The notes under the pieces were generated by a model. That model was not told the origin of the DNA and searched no databases. It saw only the letters and a program-made list of their open reading frames with translations. Made by a program: the position numbers and the translations under genes. 60,202 nucleotides of DNA from ZC4RG35 sp040878345. GTDB taxonomy: Bacteria > Actinomycetota > Acidimicrobiia > Spongiisociales > ZC4RG35. The DNA lies in the NCBI GenBank assembly GCA_040878345.1, contig JBBDML010000030.1, positions 1-60,202 on the forward strand. Reading direction: 5' to 3'. Positions 43,308-51,933 of this stretch are shown here, one piece after another (the stretch's first letter is position 1; every line of letters begins with the position of its first letter).

Positions 43308-44056
43308 CCGCGCCCGAGACCCTGGAAGGCTGGTTCGCCCTCCACGACCTGCGCCGGATAGACCGCGCTGCGTGGCATCAGCTGCCACCGGCAGACCGCG
43401 ACAAGACCCTCGCCGAGGCAGCGGATCTCCTTGCCTCGCTGGAGGAGGTGTCTGACGCAGCTGCCGGTCGCAGTGTCACCTACAGCGTGATTGGGCACAA
43501 GGCGGACCTGCTCATGCTCCATCTCCGCCCCGAGGTCTCCCAACTCCACGAGCTCGAGCACAGATTCGATCAGACCCTCCTGGCCACCTATACCACTCGT
43601 CCCTATTCCTATCTGTCGGTGATCGAGATCAGCCGTCACGGGTCTCCCGAGGGGACGGCGGAGAACGTGGAGGACAGCCCCTACATCCAGGCGCGCCTCT
43701 ACCCCGAGATCCCCGAACACAGCGGCTATATCTGCTTCTACCCGATGAGCAAGAAGCGGGAGGGGGCGGACAACTGGTACAGCCTCGGTGCTCCGGAGCG
43801 TGCAGAACTGATGCGGGCCCACGGTCGGACCGGTCGCCGCTACGCGGGCAAGGTGAGCCAGATCGTCACCGGGTCGATGGGGCTCGACGACTGGGAGTGG
43901 GGGGTGACCTTGTTCTCCGACGACCCGCTTCAGTTCAAGAAGCTGGTCTACGAGATGCGCTTCGACGAGGTGAGCGCCCGCTTCGCCGATTTTGGGCCGT
44001 TCTACGTGGGTCGGCGTCTCGCTCCGCACGACTTGGTGGGATGGCTCGGTGAGTGA
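43304..44056 (+). CDS. hemQ: Coproheme decarboxylase (HemQ/ChdC)
   Basis: A 250-residue member of the chlorite dismutase superfamily that decarboxylates coproheme to haem b with peroxide, the last step in Gram-positive bacteria. Tyr146 in C-F-Y-P-M-S-K-K-R is the radical-forming residue and His173 in M-R-A-H-G-R-T-G-R-R-Y is the axial ligand. The arginine used by true chlorite dismutases is not evident. It overlaps hemE by four bases. Confidence 0.95.
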   Translation: MTAPETLEGWFALHDLRRIDRAAWHQLPPADRDKTLAEAADLLASLEEVSDAAAGRSVTYSVIGHKADLLMLHLRPEVSQLHELEHRFDQTLLATYTTRPYSYLSVIEISRHGSPEGTAENVEDSPYIQARLYPEIPEHSGYICFYPMSKKREGADNWYSLGAPERAELMRAHGRTGRRYAGKVSQIVTGSMGLDDWEWGVTLFSDDPLQFKKLVYEMRFDEVSARFADFGPFYVGRRLAPHDLVGWLGE

Positions 44057-44963
44057 GGGCAACCGGGTGACGGTGCTTCTGGCGGGCTTCGGCGGACCGG
44101 AGAGTCTGGACCAGGTGCCGGCTTTCGTGGCGAGTGTTTTGGGCCGGGTGCCGCCAGAGCACGTCATCCCCGCTGCAGTGGGCCGTTATCGGGCGATCGG
44201 TGGAGGCTCGCCTCTGCCGGCCACCACCCGGCGTCAGGCGGCACTCGTCGCCGATGAGCTGGCAGGGCGCGGGATGGACGCGGAGGTCCATGTCGGGATG
44301 TTGCATGCCCGTCCCACGATCCAGGAGGCGGCAGACCGGGTCGTGGCCGACGGGGCCCAGGACCTGGTCGTGATCAGCCTCGCCCCTTATCGCTGCGAGG
44401 TGTCGACCGATGCCTACGAGGCGGCCGTCGAGCGTGCTCTGGACGGGAGGGTGCCCCTGCTCCGATTCGGCCCCGATTGGAATCTTGACCCCGGGTATGT
44501 AGATGGATTGGCCGACATGCTGGCGGCGGCTCGGGGCCAGGCGCCGGATGACACTCCGGTGATCTTCGCCGCCCACAGTCTTCCGCAACGGATGATCGAT
44601 CAGGGGGATCCGTACGCCGATCAGCTCGCCGAGACCGCCGCAGCCGTCGCCAAGCAGCTGGGCCTCGTCGACTGGCATCTGGCGTATCAGAGCGTGAGCG
44701 CCGCCGCCCAGGAACCGTGGCTGGGGCCAACGGTGGAACAGGTCATGGAGCTCTTGGCCGCGCAAGGTGCCACCTCGGTCCTGGTGGATCCGATCGGGTT
44801 CATCTCAGATCACGTCGAGACCCTCTACGACAACGACATCGAGCATCGGGATCGGGCGACGGCGATGGGTCTCGACTTCTATCGTTGCCGGTGTCTCAAC
44901 GATCATCCGGCCCTGATCGGCGCCCTGGCAGACCTGGTCATCGGTGTCGTAGGGCGTGACTGA
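44049..44963 (+). CDS. hemH: Coproporphyrin ferrochelatase
   Basis: A 304-residue ferrochelatase inserting iron into coproporphyrin III. The metal-site histidine is in F-A-A-H-S-L-P-Q-R (about residue 176) and the glutamate in S-D-H-V-E-T-L-Y-D (about 258). Given HemQ, coproporphyrin rather than protoporphyrin should be the substrate. The GTG at 44049 was chosen because it overlaps the hemQ stop and gives the family start V-L-L-A-G-F-G-G-P-E. Confidence 0.95.
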   Translation: MSEGNRVTVLLAGFGGPESLDQVPAFVASVLGRVPPEHVIPAAVGRYRAIGGGSPLPATTRRQAALVADELAGRGMDAEVHVGMLHARPTIQEAADRVVADGAQDLVVISLAPYRCEVSTDAYEAAVERALDGRVPLLRFGPDWNLDPGYVDGLADMLAAARGQAPDDTPVIFAAHSLPQRMIDQGDPYADQLAETAAAVAKQLGLVDWHLAYQSVSAAAQEPWLGPTVEQVMELLAAQGATSVLVDPIGFISDHVETLYDNDIEHRDRATAMGLDFYRCRCLNDHPALIGALADLVIGVVGRD

Positions 44964-46397
44964 GTGATGATCGAGCCCCAAGTCGTCGTGGTCGGAGGCG
45001 GCATATCCGGTCTCGTTGCCACCCACAGTTTGAAGCAGGGCGGTGTCGGCGTGGTTCTGGTCGAGAAGTCGTCCCGGCTCGGGGGCAAGGTCGTCACCGA
45101 GCATGACGACGGGTTCCTGATAGAGGGCGGTCCCGACAGCTTCGTCGCCGGCAAGACCTCGGTCCTGGAGCTTGCCCGCGAGCTGGGCTTGGAAGGACAG
45201 GTGATCTCCAGTCGTCCCGAGCACCGCGGGTCTCATGTCTGGTGGCAGGGAGAGCTCCATCCCCTCCCCGGCGGTCTGCTGTTGATGGTCCCCTCCCGGG
45301 TCCGCCCGCTGCTTGGCTCCTCTTTGCTGTCATGGAGGGGGAGGATCCGGGTGCTGGCCGACCTGGTCCTGCCCAGGTCACGGGAGGAGAAAGACGAGAG
45401 CCTGGAGTCGTTTGTGACCCGTCGTCTGGGTCGCGAGGTGTTGACCCGGATCGCCGAGCCGCTGATCGCCGGGATCCATGCCGCCGAGCCCGCAACCATG
45501 AGTCTCCGCGCCAGCTTCCCCCGATTCATCGACATGGAGCGTGAGCACCGAAGTCTGATCCTGGCGGCGCGTTCCGCAGCCTCCCGGTCGGCATCGGGAA
45601 ACGGGCTCAGCCACTTCGCCAGCTTCGAGAGGGGGATGGGGCAGCTGTCGTCGGCCCTGGTTGCTGCCCTCGATGGGGTAGAAGTCATCATCGGCGTCGC
45701 GGTCACCCGTCTCAGCAGGGATAAGCGGGGCGGTTACCGGCTGACCCTCAGCGACGAGAGGGAGATCCGGGCCGGAGCCGTAATCCTGGCCACCCCGGCC
45801 AGGGTGACCGCAGATCTCCTCTACGAATTGGAGCCGGAAGCGGCCACCGCCATATCAGGCATCCACCAGGTGGCCACCGCCACGATCACCTTGGCCTATC
45901 GGAAGTCCGATCTCCCTGGGCTCACCGGGTCGGGATTCGTGGTGCCGTCGGTGCAGGGACGGCGGATCATGGGGGTGTCTTACCTCTCCCAGAAATGGGA
46001 GGGACGGGTCCCAGATCCCCGCTTCGCCCTCCTCCGCGCTTTCATCGGTGGGCCGCATGGCCAGGAGCTGGCGCAGGCCGGCGATGACCGGCTGCGGGCC
46101 GTTGTCAGGGAAGAGTTGGCGGCGATCCTCGGGATCAATGCCAGTCCGGTGCGCACCTGGGCCCACGCTTGGAATGAGGGTCTCCACCAGTACACCATCG
46201 GTCACATCGACCGGGTGGAGAGGGCCGAAGCTGCATTGGGCGCACTGCCCGGTGTGGCGCTGGCCGGTGCCGCGTTTCATGGGATCGGTCTCAACGAGTG
46301 CGTCGAATCGGGTCGGCGGGCGGCGGCGTCGGTCCTTGAGACCCTTGCTTCACGCTACCCGGCTCCCATCCGGTCGAGCGCCGGGGGCGGCGATTAG
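44964..46397 (+). CDS. hemY: Coproporphyrinogen III oxidase (HemY/CgoX type)
   Basis: A 477-residue FAD enzyme oxidising coproporphyrinogen III to coproporphyrin III. It has the N-terminal dinucleotide motif V-V-G-G-G-I-S-G-L, followed by E-K-S-S-R-L-G-G-K, and G-P-D-S-F. The C-terminal A-G-A-A-F-H-G-I-G-L-N-E-C-V closes the FAD site. It starts with GTG directly after the hemH stop (ATG at 44967 is an alternative). Called HemG/HemY in protoporphyrin organisms; the pathway context argues for coproporphyrinogen. Confidence 0.94.
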   Translation: MMIEPQVVVVGGGISGLVATHSLKQGGVGVVLVEKSSRLGGKVVTEHDDGFLIEGGPDSFVAGKTSVLELARELGLEGQVISSRPEHRGSHVWWQGELHPLPGGLLLMVPSRVRPLLGSSLLSWRGRIRVLADLVLPRSREEKDESLESFVTRRLGREVLTRIAEPLIAGIHAAEPATMSLRASFPRFIDMEREHRSLILAARSAASRSASGNGLSHFASFERGMGQLSSALVAALDGVEVIIGVAVTRLSRDKRGGYRLTLSDEREIRAGAVILATPARVTADLLYELEPEAATAISGIHQVATATITLAYRKSDLPGLTGSGFVVPSVQGRRIMGVSYLSQKWEGRVPDPRFALLRAFIGGPHGQELAQAGDDRLRAVVREELAAILGINASPVRTWAHAWNEGLHQYTIGHIDRVERAEAALGALPGVALAGAAFHGIGLNECVESGRRAAASVLETLASRYPAPIRSSAGGGD

Positions 46398-46443
46398 CGC
46401 CACCGACCAACTACATCCGGAGCGCACCACCGCCGACCGGCTC

Positions 46444-46785
46444 ATGCGCCGGATGCTGCGTGTCGGTGACGCTGTCGACAAGGACGCGATCTTCGGCGCC
46501 AGACGTTCGACGACCACCGCCATCGTGCTTTCGGGCATTCGCTGCATCATCACCTATCTTCTGGTACCCATCCTGGCCCCGTTCTTCGGCCTTCTGGAGA
46601 GCGTGGCCCCCCGGCTCAACATCACCCTGTCGGTGTTTGCCATCGTCATGGGCGTCTCCGGCGTGCGACGGTTCTGGATCGCCGACCACCGGGCCCGGTG
46701 GCCTTACACCATCTTCATCGGTGTGGTCGTGGTGCTGCTCTGCGTCGGCATCGTCATCGACATCGCAGCACTGCTCTCCGGGTAG
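46444..46785 (+). CDS. Small hypothetical membrane protein
   Basis: A 113-residue protein with two or three predicted membrane spans (about residues 27-50, 57-73 and 87-110) and a short basic loop F-W-I-A-D-H-R-A-R-W between the last two. It begins 47 bases after hemY and may be the last gene of the hem operon. Such small proteins follow hem genes in some actinobacteria, but I cannot name a function. The start is uncertain; the frame is open upstream into hemY. Confidence 0.65.
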   Translation: MRRMLRVGDAVDKDAIFGARRSTTTAIVLSGIRCIITYLLVPILAPFFGLLESVAPRLNITLSVFAIVMGVSGVRRFWIADHRARWPYTIFIGVVVVLLCVGIVIDIAALLSG

Positions 46786-46946
46786 CGATCACGAGGTGCC
46801 AGATAGCGAGCGGCCCACTTCGTCGGGCTTGACCACCGACCTCACATGCCGATTGGCGATGCCGAGTGAATACACGGTGGAACCCGTCCTCTCAGCTGTG
46901 AATTCTCACCGCTTCCCGGTGAAGGTAAAATGCCCGTTCCCCTTAG

Positions 46947-47020
46947 GGGGCTGTAGCTCAGCCTGGCAGAGCACTTGACTGGCAGTCAAGGGGTCAGGGG
47001 TTCAAATCCCCTCAGCTCCA
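46947..47020 (+). tRNA. tRNA-Ala (GGC), integration site
   Basis: Complete 74-base cloverleaf: acceptor GGGGCTG/CAGCTCC with the alanine-specific G3:U70 pair, D-arm GCTC/GAGC, anticodon stem CTTGA/TCAAG with loop CTGGCAG (anticodon GGC), T-arm AGGGG/CCCCT, discriminator A. The 3' 40 bases are repeated 11.9 kb downstream. A TAAAAT at about 46926 may be its -10 box. Confidence 0.96.
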
Positions 47021-47025
47021 CTCCC
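46981..47025 (+). other. attL (tRNA-Ala 3' half)
   Basis: The segment from the anticodon (GGCAGTCAAGG...) through the 3' end and CTCCC just beyond recurs at 58886-58935. The tRNA stays complete on this side. Confidence 0.88.
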
Positions 47026-47029
47026 TGAA

Positions 47030-47054
47030 ACCCCAGGTGGTACCTGGGGTTTTT
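47030..47054 (+). terminator. Rho-independent terminator
   Basis: Stem ACCCCAGG / CCTGGGGT, loop of five, followed by TTTT, ten bases after tRNA-Ala. It ends the tRNA transcript and shields it from the element. Confidence 0.88.
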
Positions 47055-47097
47055 GCTATCTCAGAGGGTGGTCCTCCGCACCCCTCAATTCGGCCGG

Positions 47098-47130
47098 AGT
47101 CCGCGGAATGTCCGCAGGGTATCCGCGCGG
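47098..47130. repeat. Left-end TCCGCG repeats (possible integrase arm sites)
   Basis: AGTCCGCGGAA, TGTCCGCAGG and TATCCGCGCGG follow one another at about 12-base spacing. The right end has AGTCCGCGAAA and AGTCCGCGGGA at 58757-58778. Repeated short sites inside both ends are what tyrosine integrases use as arm-type sites. Confidence 0.5.
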
Positions 47131-47215
47131 CTGCCCGCGTTTGCGGGCCGACCCCGACAAGCCATCCGGGCTTCACGGACGCAGGGGGCGACAGGCTTGG
47201 GGTTGGTATCGTCGC

Positions 47216-48013
47216 ATGGTGCTCCGCAGGTTCCTGTATCTCGATGCCACCGCGCTTTCCCAGTATGTGGGTGCCTTGGAGGGTGGTCTGGTCACTGACT
47301 CGACTAGACGTTCCATGCAGGCCGGGAGCGCCGAAGCAGGAGTCGATGTTAAGCTTCTACGAGCTGGTGGGGAAAGGTCCCGCCAGGACGAGGACTCGAC
47401 GACGATCGTCGACACAGACGAGGCGCGCTTTGACCGTCTTTTGCGAGCAGCAGAAGCCGAACCAGAGGTTCTTGACTGGGTGGAAGTGTCACACCCTGAC
47501 GATGACCTCACGGGGATTCGCATCGGGCAGATGGTTTCGTGGACTTGCGAACTCTTCATTCCGGAGGTGATCCAGGTGCTGGCGTCGTCCGGCGAGGCTC
47601 GCGATGCGCTTGAGATGATGCAACAGCTAATCCCCAGTGCACAGAAGCTCGGCCTGGACACGGACGGTTTGCCGGATGCCAACGAGATGAATGCCATGTC
47701 GAACCTGATTTCGGGGCTTCGAGCGAAGCTCGTCGTCGTTGGCGAGGATGACGACATGGATTGGCGTGTCGCGGGCTATCTCATGGACGAGTTCCGCCAC
47801 GCTGAGATTGATGGTCTGGCCACGATCGTCGGGAAGGTATCCAAGCTGATTCAGCGCGATCAGTGGCAACCCTTCTTGACGTTTCCCGGCATGAACCTCG
47901 TCTCACGTATGGATCGGAAGCGGATGGAAAGCACGCCGCCGCCCGCAGGTGAGGAGGACCAGTATCTGCAGGGCCCGGCAGTGATGATTGATGTACTCGC
48001 GATCTACCGCTAA
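47216..48013 (+). CDS. DUF6414-like hypothetical protein
   Basis: A 265-residue soluble protein. The N-terminus L-R-R-F-L-Y-L-D-A-T-A-L-S-Q-Y-V-G resembles the start of DUF6414 family proteins (F-x-Y-L-D-x-x-x-L-x-x-Y). A mixed alpha/beta body and the C-terminal W-Q-P-F-L-T-F-P-G-M-N-L...D-V-L-A-I-Y-R follow. Function is not established for the family; members often lie in mobile or defence regions, to my knowledge. The ATG at 47216 was chosen because the upstream frame lacks family features and covers the putative arm sites. It is the first cargo gene next to attL. Confidence 0.6.
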   Translation: MVLRRFLYLDATALSQYVGALEGGLVTDSTRRSMQAGSAEAGVDVKLLRAGGERSRQDEDSTTIVDTDEARFDRLLRAAEAEPEVLDWVEVSHPDDDLTGIRIGQMVSWTCELFIPEVIQVLASSGEARDALEMMQQLIPSAQKLGLDTDGLPDANEMNAMSNLISGLRAKLVVVGEDDDMDWRVAGYLMDEFRHAEIDGLATIVGKVSKLIQRDQWQPFLTFPGMNLVSRMDRKRMESTPPPAGEEDQYLQGPAVMIDVLAIYR

Positions 48014-48082
48014 CGCGCTCCACATGTCGGTCGGCAATCGTCCATACCCATTGGGAGAGTCTGCTGAGGTTGGGTCCCGACC

Positions 48083-48673
48083 GTGTTGACAGCTCCAGAA
48101 TTCGACGAACTTCTTCGTCGTGGAGAACCTGGCGGGGTTGAGTTCAAGGGCAGCGTCCCTCGGGAGAGTGAGGGCCGGTTCAAGATTGTCAGGGCAGCGC
48201 TCGGTCTTTCCAACCGTCAGGACGGAGGCTTCATCGTTCTGGGCGTGGACGAAGACGCTGAAAGGATCCCGGTGCCAGTTGGGGTGACCCCAGATGTTAA
48301 GGCTGGTTGGACTTATGACAACTCAGCAGACCTCTTTTCGGAATATGCCGATCCTCGCATCCGCTTTGAGATCGACCACCACGAGTCGGACGGTCGAGTC
48401 TTCATCGTGTTTCGTATTCACGAGTTCGATGAGCTTCCGGTGTTGTGTAAGCGTGATGGTCCCGGCCTGCGACGTGGTACGTGCTACGTACGTCCGAGAG
48501 GGCGTGCCCAGACGGTGGAGGTTGCCACCCATGAGGACATGCGCGAACTCATCGATCTTGCCACAGAGAAGGCCCTCCGGCGGCTGCTCAGACGCGTTGA
48601 TAGGGCGGGCGGCGAAGTAATCGCACCAGAGGAGGGGGATTCCTACGCCGCAGAAACGGAAGGTTTCCTATGA
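48083..48673 (+). CDS. AlbA_2 (Schlafen-type) domain protein
   Basis: A 196-residue protein. The start G-V-E-F-K-G-S followed by A-A-L-G-L-S-N-x-x-D-G-G-F-I-V-L-G-V-D-E-D is the AlbA_2/Schlafen AAA_4 signature, a putative nucleic-acid-binding or nuclease-like domain. The middle part has F-R-I-H-E-F and R-G-T-C-Y-V-R-P-R-G-R-A, also usual for this domain. There is no helicase or winged-helix extension, so it is a stand-alone domain. It overlaps the next gene by four bases (ATGA), so the two products likely act together. Schlafen-type domains occur in defence genes; the role here is inferred. Confidence 0.75.
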   Translation: MLTAPEFDELLRRGEPGGVEFKGSVPRESEGRFKIVRAALGLSNRQDGGFIVLGVDEDAERIPVPVGVTPDVKAGWTYDNSADLFSEYADPRIRFEIDHHESDGRVFIVFRIHEFDELPVLCKRDGPGLRRGTCYVRPRGRAQTVEVATHEDMRELIDLATEKALRRLLRRVDRAGGEVIAPEEGDSYAAETEGFL

Positions 48674-49350
48674 CGGCGCTCACGGATCAGATCCGAACTC
48701 GAGGTCACTGGCGAATTGTTATCCGTTCGGAGGTATTTAGGCCGAGACGTGTGGAGCGAATCCGGGAGCTCTTTCCGCTTGTAGCAGGGGCGGCTGTCGA
48801 GATCCGTGGCTGGGATTTCCCACACATTGACCGAACAACTCAACCCCATATCGACGTTGATTGGGTTGGCCAGGAATCGGCGTGGGAACACGCCCTGGAG
48901 TCGTGGCGATTGTACATGTCCGGTCAGTTCGTCGATGTTGCCGGATTCCCAAACGACTGGCGCGACCTGTCACGTGTATGGCCCGCCGATCCGAATTGGG
49001 AGCCTGGGCAGGACTTCGGCGTAGGCGAGGCGGTGTATAAGTTGACTGAAGTCGTGGAATTCGCGGCCAGGCTGTCACTGAGCTCAGTCGGAGACCGGCG
49101 CATGTATCTCGGTGTTACGGCAGCTGGCTTACGCGGTCGACTTCTGGTTGTCGATGACCCTCGAAAGATGCCGTTCGCCCACCAGTACCGGTGTGAGATT
49201 GATGAGCTTCCATTGGAGAGAACCCTTGATCGGGACCATCTCATTGCAGAACCACTTGAAATCGCTCTAGAACTCGCAACGGAGTTGTTTGCTCGGTTTC
49301 AATGGAACGCTGGACATGAACTCCTGGCCGGCTTCCTTCGTCTGCCTTAG
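48670..49350 (+). CDS. Unknown protein, coupled to the AlbA_2 gene
   Basis: A 226-residue acidic soluble protein of mixed alpha/beta character without membrane segments. It starts E-V-F-R-P-R-R-V-E-R-I-R-E-L and includes I-R-G-W-D-F-P-H-I-D, then W-E-H-A-L-E-S-W-R-L-Y-M-S-G-Q-F. I recognise no domain with certainty. Four-base overlap with the AlbA_2 gene and convergence with the HEPN-like gene 39 bases later suggest a two-gene module. Confidence 0.65.
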   Translation: MTALTDQIRTRGHWRIVIRSEVFRPRRVERIRELFPLVAGAAVEIRGWDFPHIDRTTQPHIDVDWVGQESAWEHALESWRLYMSGQFVDVAGFPNDWRDLSRVWPADPNWEPGQDFGVGEAVYKLTEVVEFAARLSLSSVGDRRMYLGVTAAGLRGRLLVVDDPRKMPFAHQYRCEIDELPLERTLDRDHLIAEPLEIALELATELFARFQWNAGHELLAGFLRLP

Positions 49351-49389
49351 GCCTGAGCGGCAATTCCGGCATACTGCGACGTAGTCGAC

Positions 49390-50616
49390 CTACCAGCGGC
49401 AGTCGCCTGACCAGTTCCCATCGTCGGTCGTGCGCCAGGGTGCATTTGGAGGAGGCTCCACCGGTGGCATATCACCATCAGCGTAGAAAAGTCTGTCGTT
49501 ACCGGACAGCGCTCCGATTGCGAATACCCAGCCGGACTCTGACCGTCGCCAAGCCCACCATGACCCGCCGTCGTCCAACTGATGACTTATTAGGTCAGGT
49601 TCTATCAGGAGAATCCTGGAGACAGTGTCGTGTGTCAGATCTTCAAGGGTTCCGCTTCGGCCGTTTTTCTGCTCAAAGGACCACTCCGCTACTGCCAACT
49701 GGCGGAGGGCGTCTCGGCTCGCAATGAATCCGCGCCGATCCAAACGCCATCCGTTTGAATCCACCCCGTCCGCACCTGCGTGCTGCAGGTAACGGTTCTC
49801 TTTGCGACGATCTGCTTCCTTGGCGAACTTGCGGCTGGCCCATTCCCATACGGCAAGCAGCAGAACGAATGTCTTGAGCGAGTTCCGGTCCGTGTCGTAT
49901 GCAAGCTCCCGACCGTGTAGCACCGCATGGCGGTTGAGAGCACCTTGAATCGAGGTCGTTACGGCCTGATCAAAGAACCACCTGCGTACCGCTGGGAGGG
50001 CCGCGTTCATACCGGCCACGGTCTCATCATCGGCAACAGCTACGTCAACGATTGTCGATGACGAGAACAGGCTTACACCGGTTGGATTCACTGAGTTAGC
50101 TGTCGCGTCGTAGGTGATCCCGTCGATTTGGGCGAGCGCGATGGGTATGGAGGCCGCATACTCACCTCGCTCATGATGCTTCCAGGCTTGGCTCACGAGG
50201 CGAGCGCGTTGTTGGCTGAGCTGGCGCAGCTGATCGTCACCGGCTCCGAGGCCACCTATGCGGGTAGGCAGCACCTCGAAGATCCGCGAGTGAGCCCAGA
50301 CCTCCTGCAGCAGCGCGTCTAGTTCCGGGTTGTCGATTCCAGACTTGACCGCCTCAATCACGATCTCAGGTGCTGTCGATGGAATTTGCCCGCAAGGGGC
50401 CCAGCCGAGTTGCGCCATTTTCTCCATCGCGTCGGCAGTCGCCATGAGTTGCCGATCCTGTTCCTGAATGATCTCCACCATCCGATCGATCGAGTCGCCT
50501 GCGATCGTCCGTAGAGCGAGTAGGGCGACTGGCTCAGCCATTACACGACGGAATGGCTCGCTGCCGCGCACTCCAAGTCGATTTCGCAATTCCTTAACCA
50601 ACGAGTCGCCGGCCAT
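49390..50616 (-). CDS. HEPN-like hypothetical protein, possible abortive-infection factor
   Basis: A 408-residue protein. The central A-W-x-x-H-E-R-G-E-Y-A-A-S-I-P-I-A-L-A-Q-I-D-G and, at residues 228-247, N-R-H-A-V-L-H-G-R-E-L-A-Y-D-T...N-S-L-K resemble a family of Abi-like proteins. R229-x4-H234 fits the R-x4-6-H motif of HEPN ribonucleases. Weak similarity and no experiment on this family that I can name keep the call tentative. It converges on the AlbA_2 module and lies three bases from the integrase relic on the same strand. Confidence 0.5.
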   Translation of the reverse strand: MAGDSLVKELRNRLGVRGSEPFRRVMAEPVALLALRTIAGDSIDRMVEIIQEQDRQLMATADAMEKMAQLGWAPCGQIPSTAPEIVIEAVKSGIDNPELDALLQEVWAHSRIFEVLPTRIGGLGAGDDQLRQLSQQRARLVSQAWKHHERGEYAASIPIALAQIDGITYDATANSVNPTGVSLFSSSTIVDVAVADDETVAGMNAALPAVRRWFFDQAVTTSIQGALNRHAVLHGRELAYDTDRNSLKTFVLLLAVWEWASRKFAKEADRRKENRYLQHAGADGVDSNGWRLDRRGFIASRDALRQLAVAEWSFEQKNGRSGTLEDLTHDTVSRILLIEPDLISHQLDDGGSWWAWRRSESGWVFAIGALSGNDRLFYADGDMPPVEPPPNAPWRTTDDGNWSGDCRW

Positions 50617-50619
50617 ATG

Positions 50620-51744
50620 TCACAGCGTAATCGAACGTGTGTACGGTGCGTTGTCGGTCTCCAGATCGCCATCCGACCCAACCATGATGATGTTCAGCCT
50701 TTCCGCAGCGGCCTCATCCAACCCCTCGAACAGATGTCCGTATGTATCGAGCGTCACCTTGATCGAGGAGTGCCCAAGCCGATGCTGAATCACCTTCGGG
50801 TGCTCGCCCTGGGCGATCAGAATTGCGGCGTGTGTGTGCCGGAGGTCGTGGAATCGCATCGGCTCGCCTACCGAGGCTCTCACGGCCGGCAACCAGATTC
50901 GGTCGCGGAAGTTCCGATTGAGCAGCGGCCCGCCCCGCTGGGCGGTGAACACGAGATCGTCAGAACTGGGCGGCCATTCCTCGAGATGCTCGGCGAGCTC
51001 CTTGCAGAGACGGTGGGGCAAGGCGATCCGCCGACGACCCGCGGCGGTCTTCGGCGGGGTGACGTGTACGTAGCCGTTCACCTCGGCGAGCGACTCGGCC
51101 ACTGTCAGCGTTCTCCTTGCCAGGTCGAGTCGGTGACGACGCAGTCCCGCCAGCTCCCCCGAACCGACAGCCCGTGTACGCGGCGGTGAGGACGAATGCT
51201 CGGTACTGGCGGTCGATCGCGTCAGCGAGGAGGGACTCCTCTTCGGTGGTGAGAAACCGCATCTCGGTGGGTAACGACTGGGGGAGCTTGATGCCCCGGC
51301 ACGGTGATCTTGGAATCAGATCGGATTCGACGGCGGTGGAGAACATGCCCTGGACGATCACGTAGGCGAGTCGGATCGTCGCGGGCGACAGGCCCTTCTC
51401 CTGCAGGAGCGCGACGAACTGCTGGACATCGCTAGGTGTAACCGCACCTAAGCGTTTGGTGCCGAAGTAGGGGAGGACGTGGTTGCGGAGAAGGGAGGCT
51501 TCGGACTCACGCGTCGATGCCCGGAGATGACTCGCCCCGTCGGCCACGTCGGCAGCCACTCGTTGATCGTGGTCCTGGCGAGTTCCGGATCGGACCACAG
51601 ACCGCGCAGCTTGTCGGCCTCGATCGTGACCATGAACTTCTCGGCGTCGCCCTTGCGCGAGAACGTGCGGGCCCGTTCGATGCCGGCAGGATCGCGATAG
51701 CGAACCTGCCAATTACCGGCTGGCGTGCGTCTGACGTGAGCCAC
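50620..51744 (-). pseudogene. Tyrosine recombinase/integrase, frameshifted twice
   Basis: Three overlapping frames together encode one phage-type integrase of about 375 residues. The first has the start R-R-T-P-A-G-N-W-Q-V-R-Y-R-D (arm-binding domain). The second has L-L-R-N-H-V-L-P-Y-F-G and A-A-Y-T-G-C-R-F-G with the first catalytic Arg. The third has H-D-L-R-H-T-H-A, L-G-H-S-S-I and the nucleophile in L-D-T-Y-G-H. The first shift is near 51535. The second lies in a run of five G at about 51160: with four G the frame reads C-R-F-G-E-L-A-G-L-R. All catalytic residues remain, so repair of two positions would restore it. Translation starts at GTG. Confidence 0.88.
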
Positions 51745-51759
51745 GAGATCGCTCCCGAA

Positions 51760-51933
51760 TCAGGCGACTCGCAACTCGAGCCAGCGTTGCACGTCGCTCC
51801 ACCGATACCGGAGGTACCGGCCCACTCGCAGGGCCGGCGGTCCTTCTCCTCGATACCGCCAGGCGTACAGGGTTGCGACCGGAACCGCTAGGTAGTCGGC
51901 CAGCTCGGTGAGCAGTCGATTCTCACCATCCAT
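51760..51933 (-). CDS. Excisionase-type HTH protein
   Basis: A 57-residue protein: L-T-E-L-A-D-Y-L-A-V-P-V-A-T-L-Y-A-W-R-Y-R-G-E-G-P-P-A, then V-G-R-Y-L-R-Y-R-W-S-D-V. This is the MerR/excisionase-family winged helix commonly found directly upstream of actinobacterial integrases. It begins at ATG 51933 and ends 15 bases before the integrase start, so the two are one operon. It should bend the attachment DNA and favour excision. Confidence 0.85.
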   Translation of the reverse strand: MDGENRLLTELADYLAVPVATLYAWRYRGEGPPALRVGRYLRYRWSDVQRWLELRVA

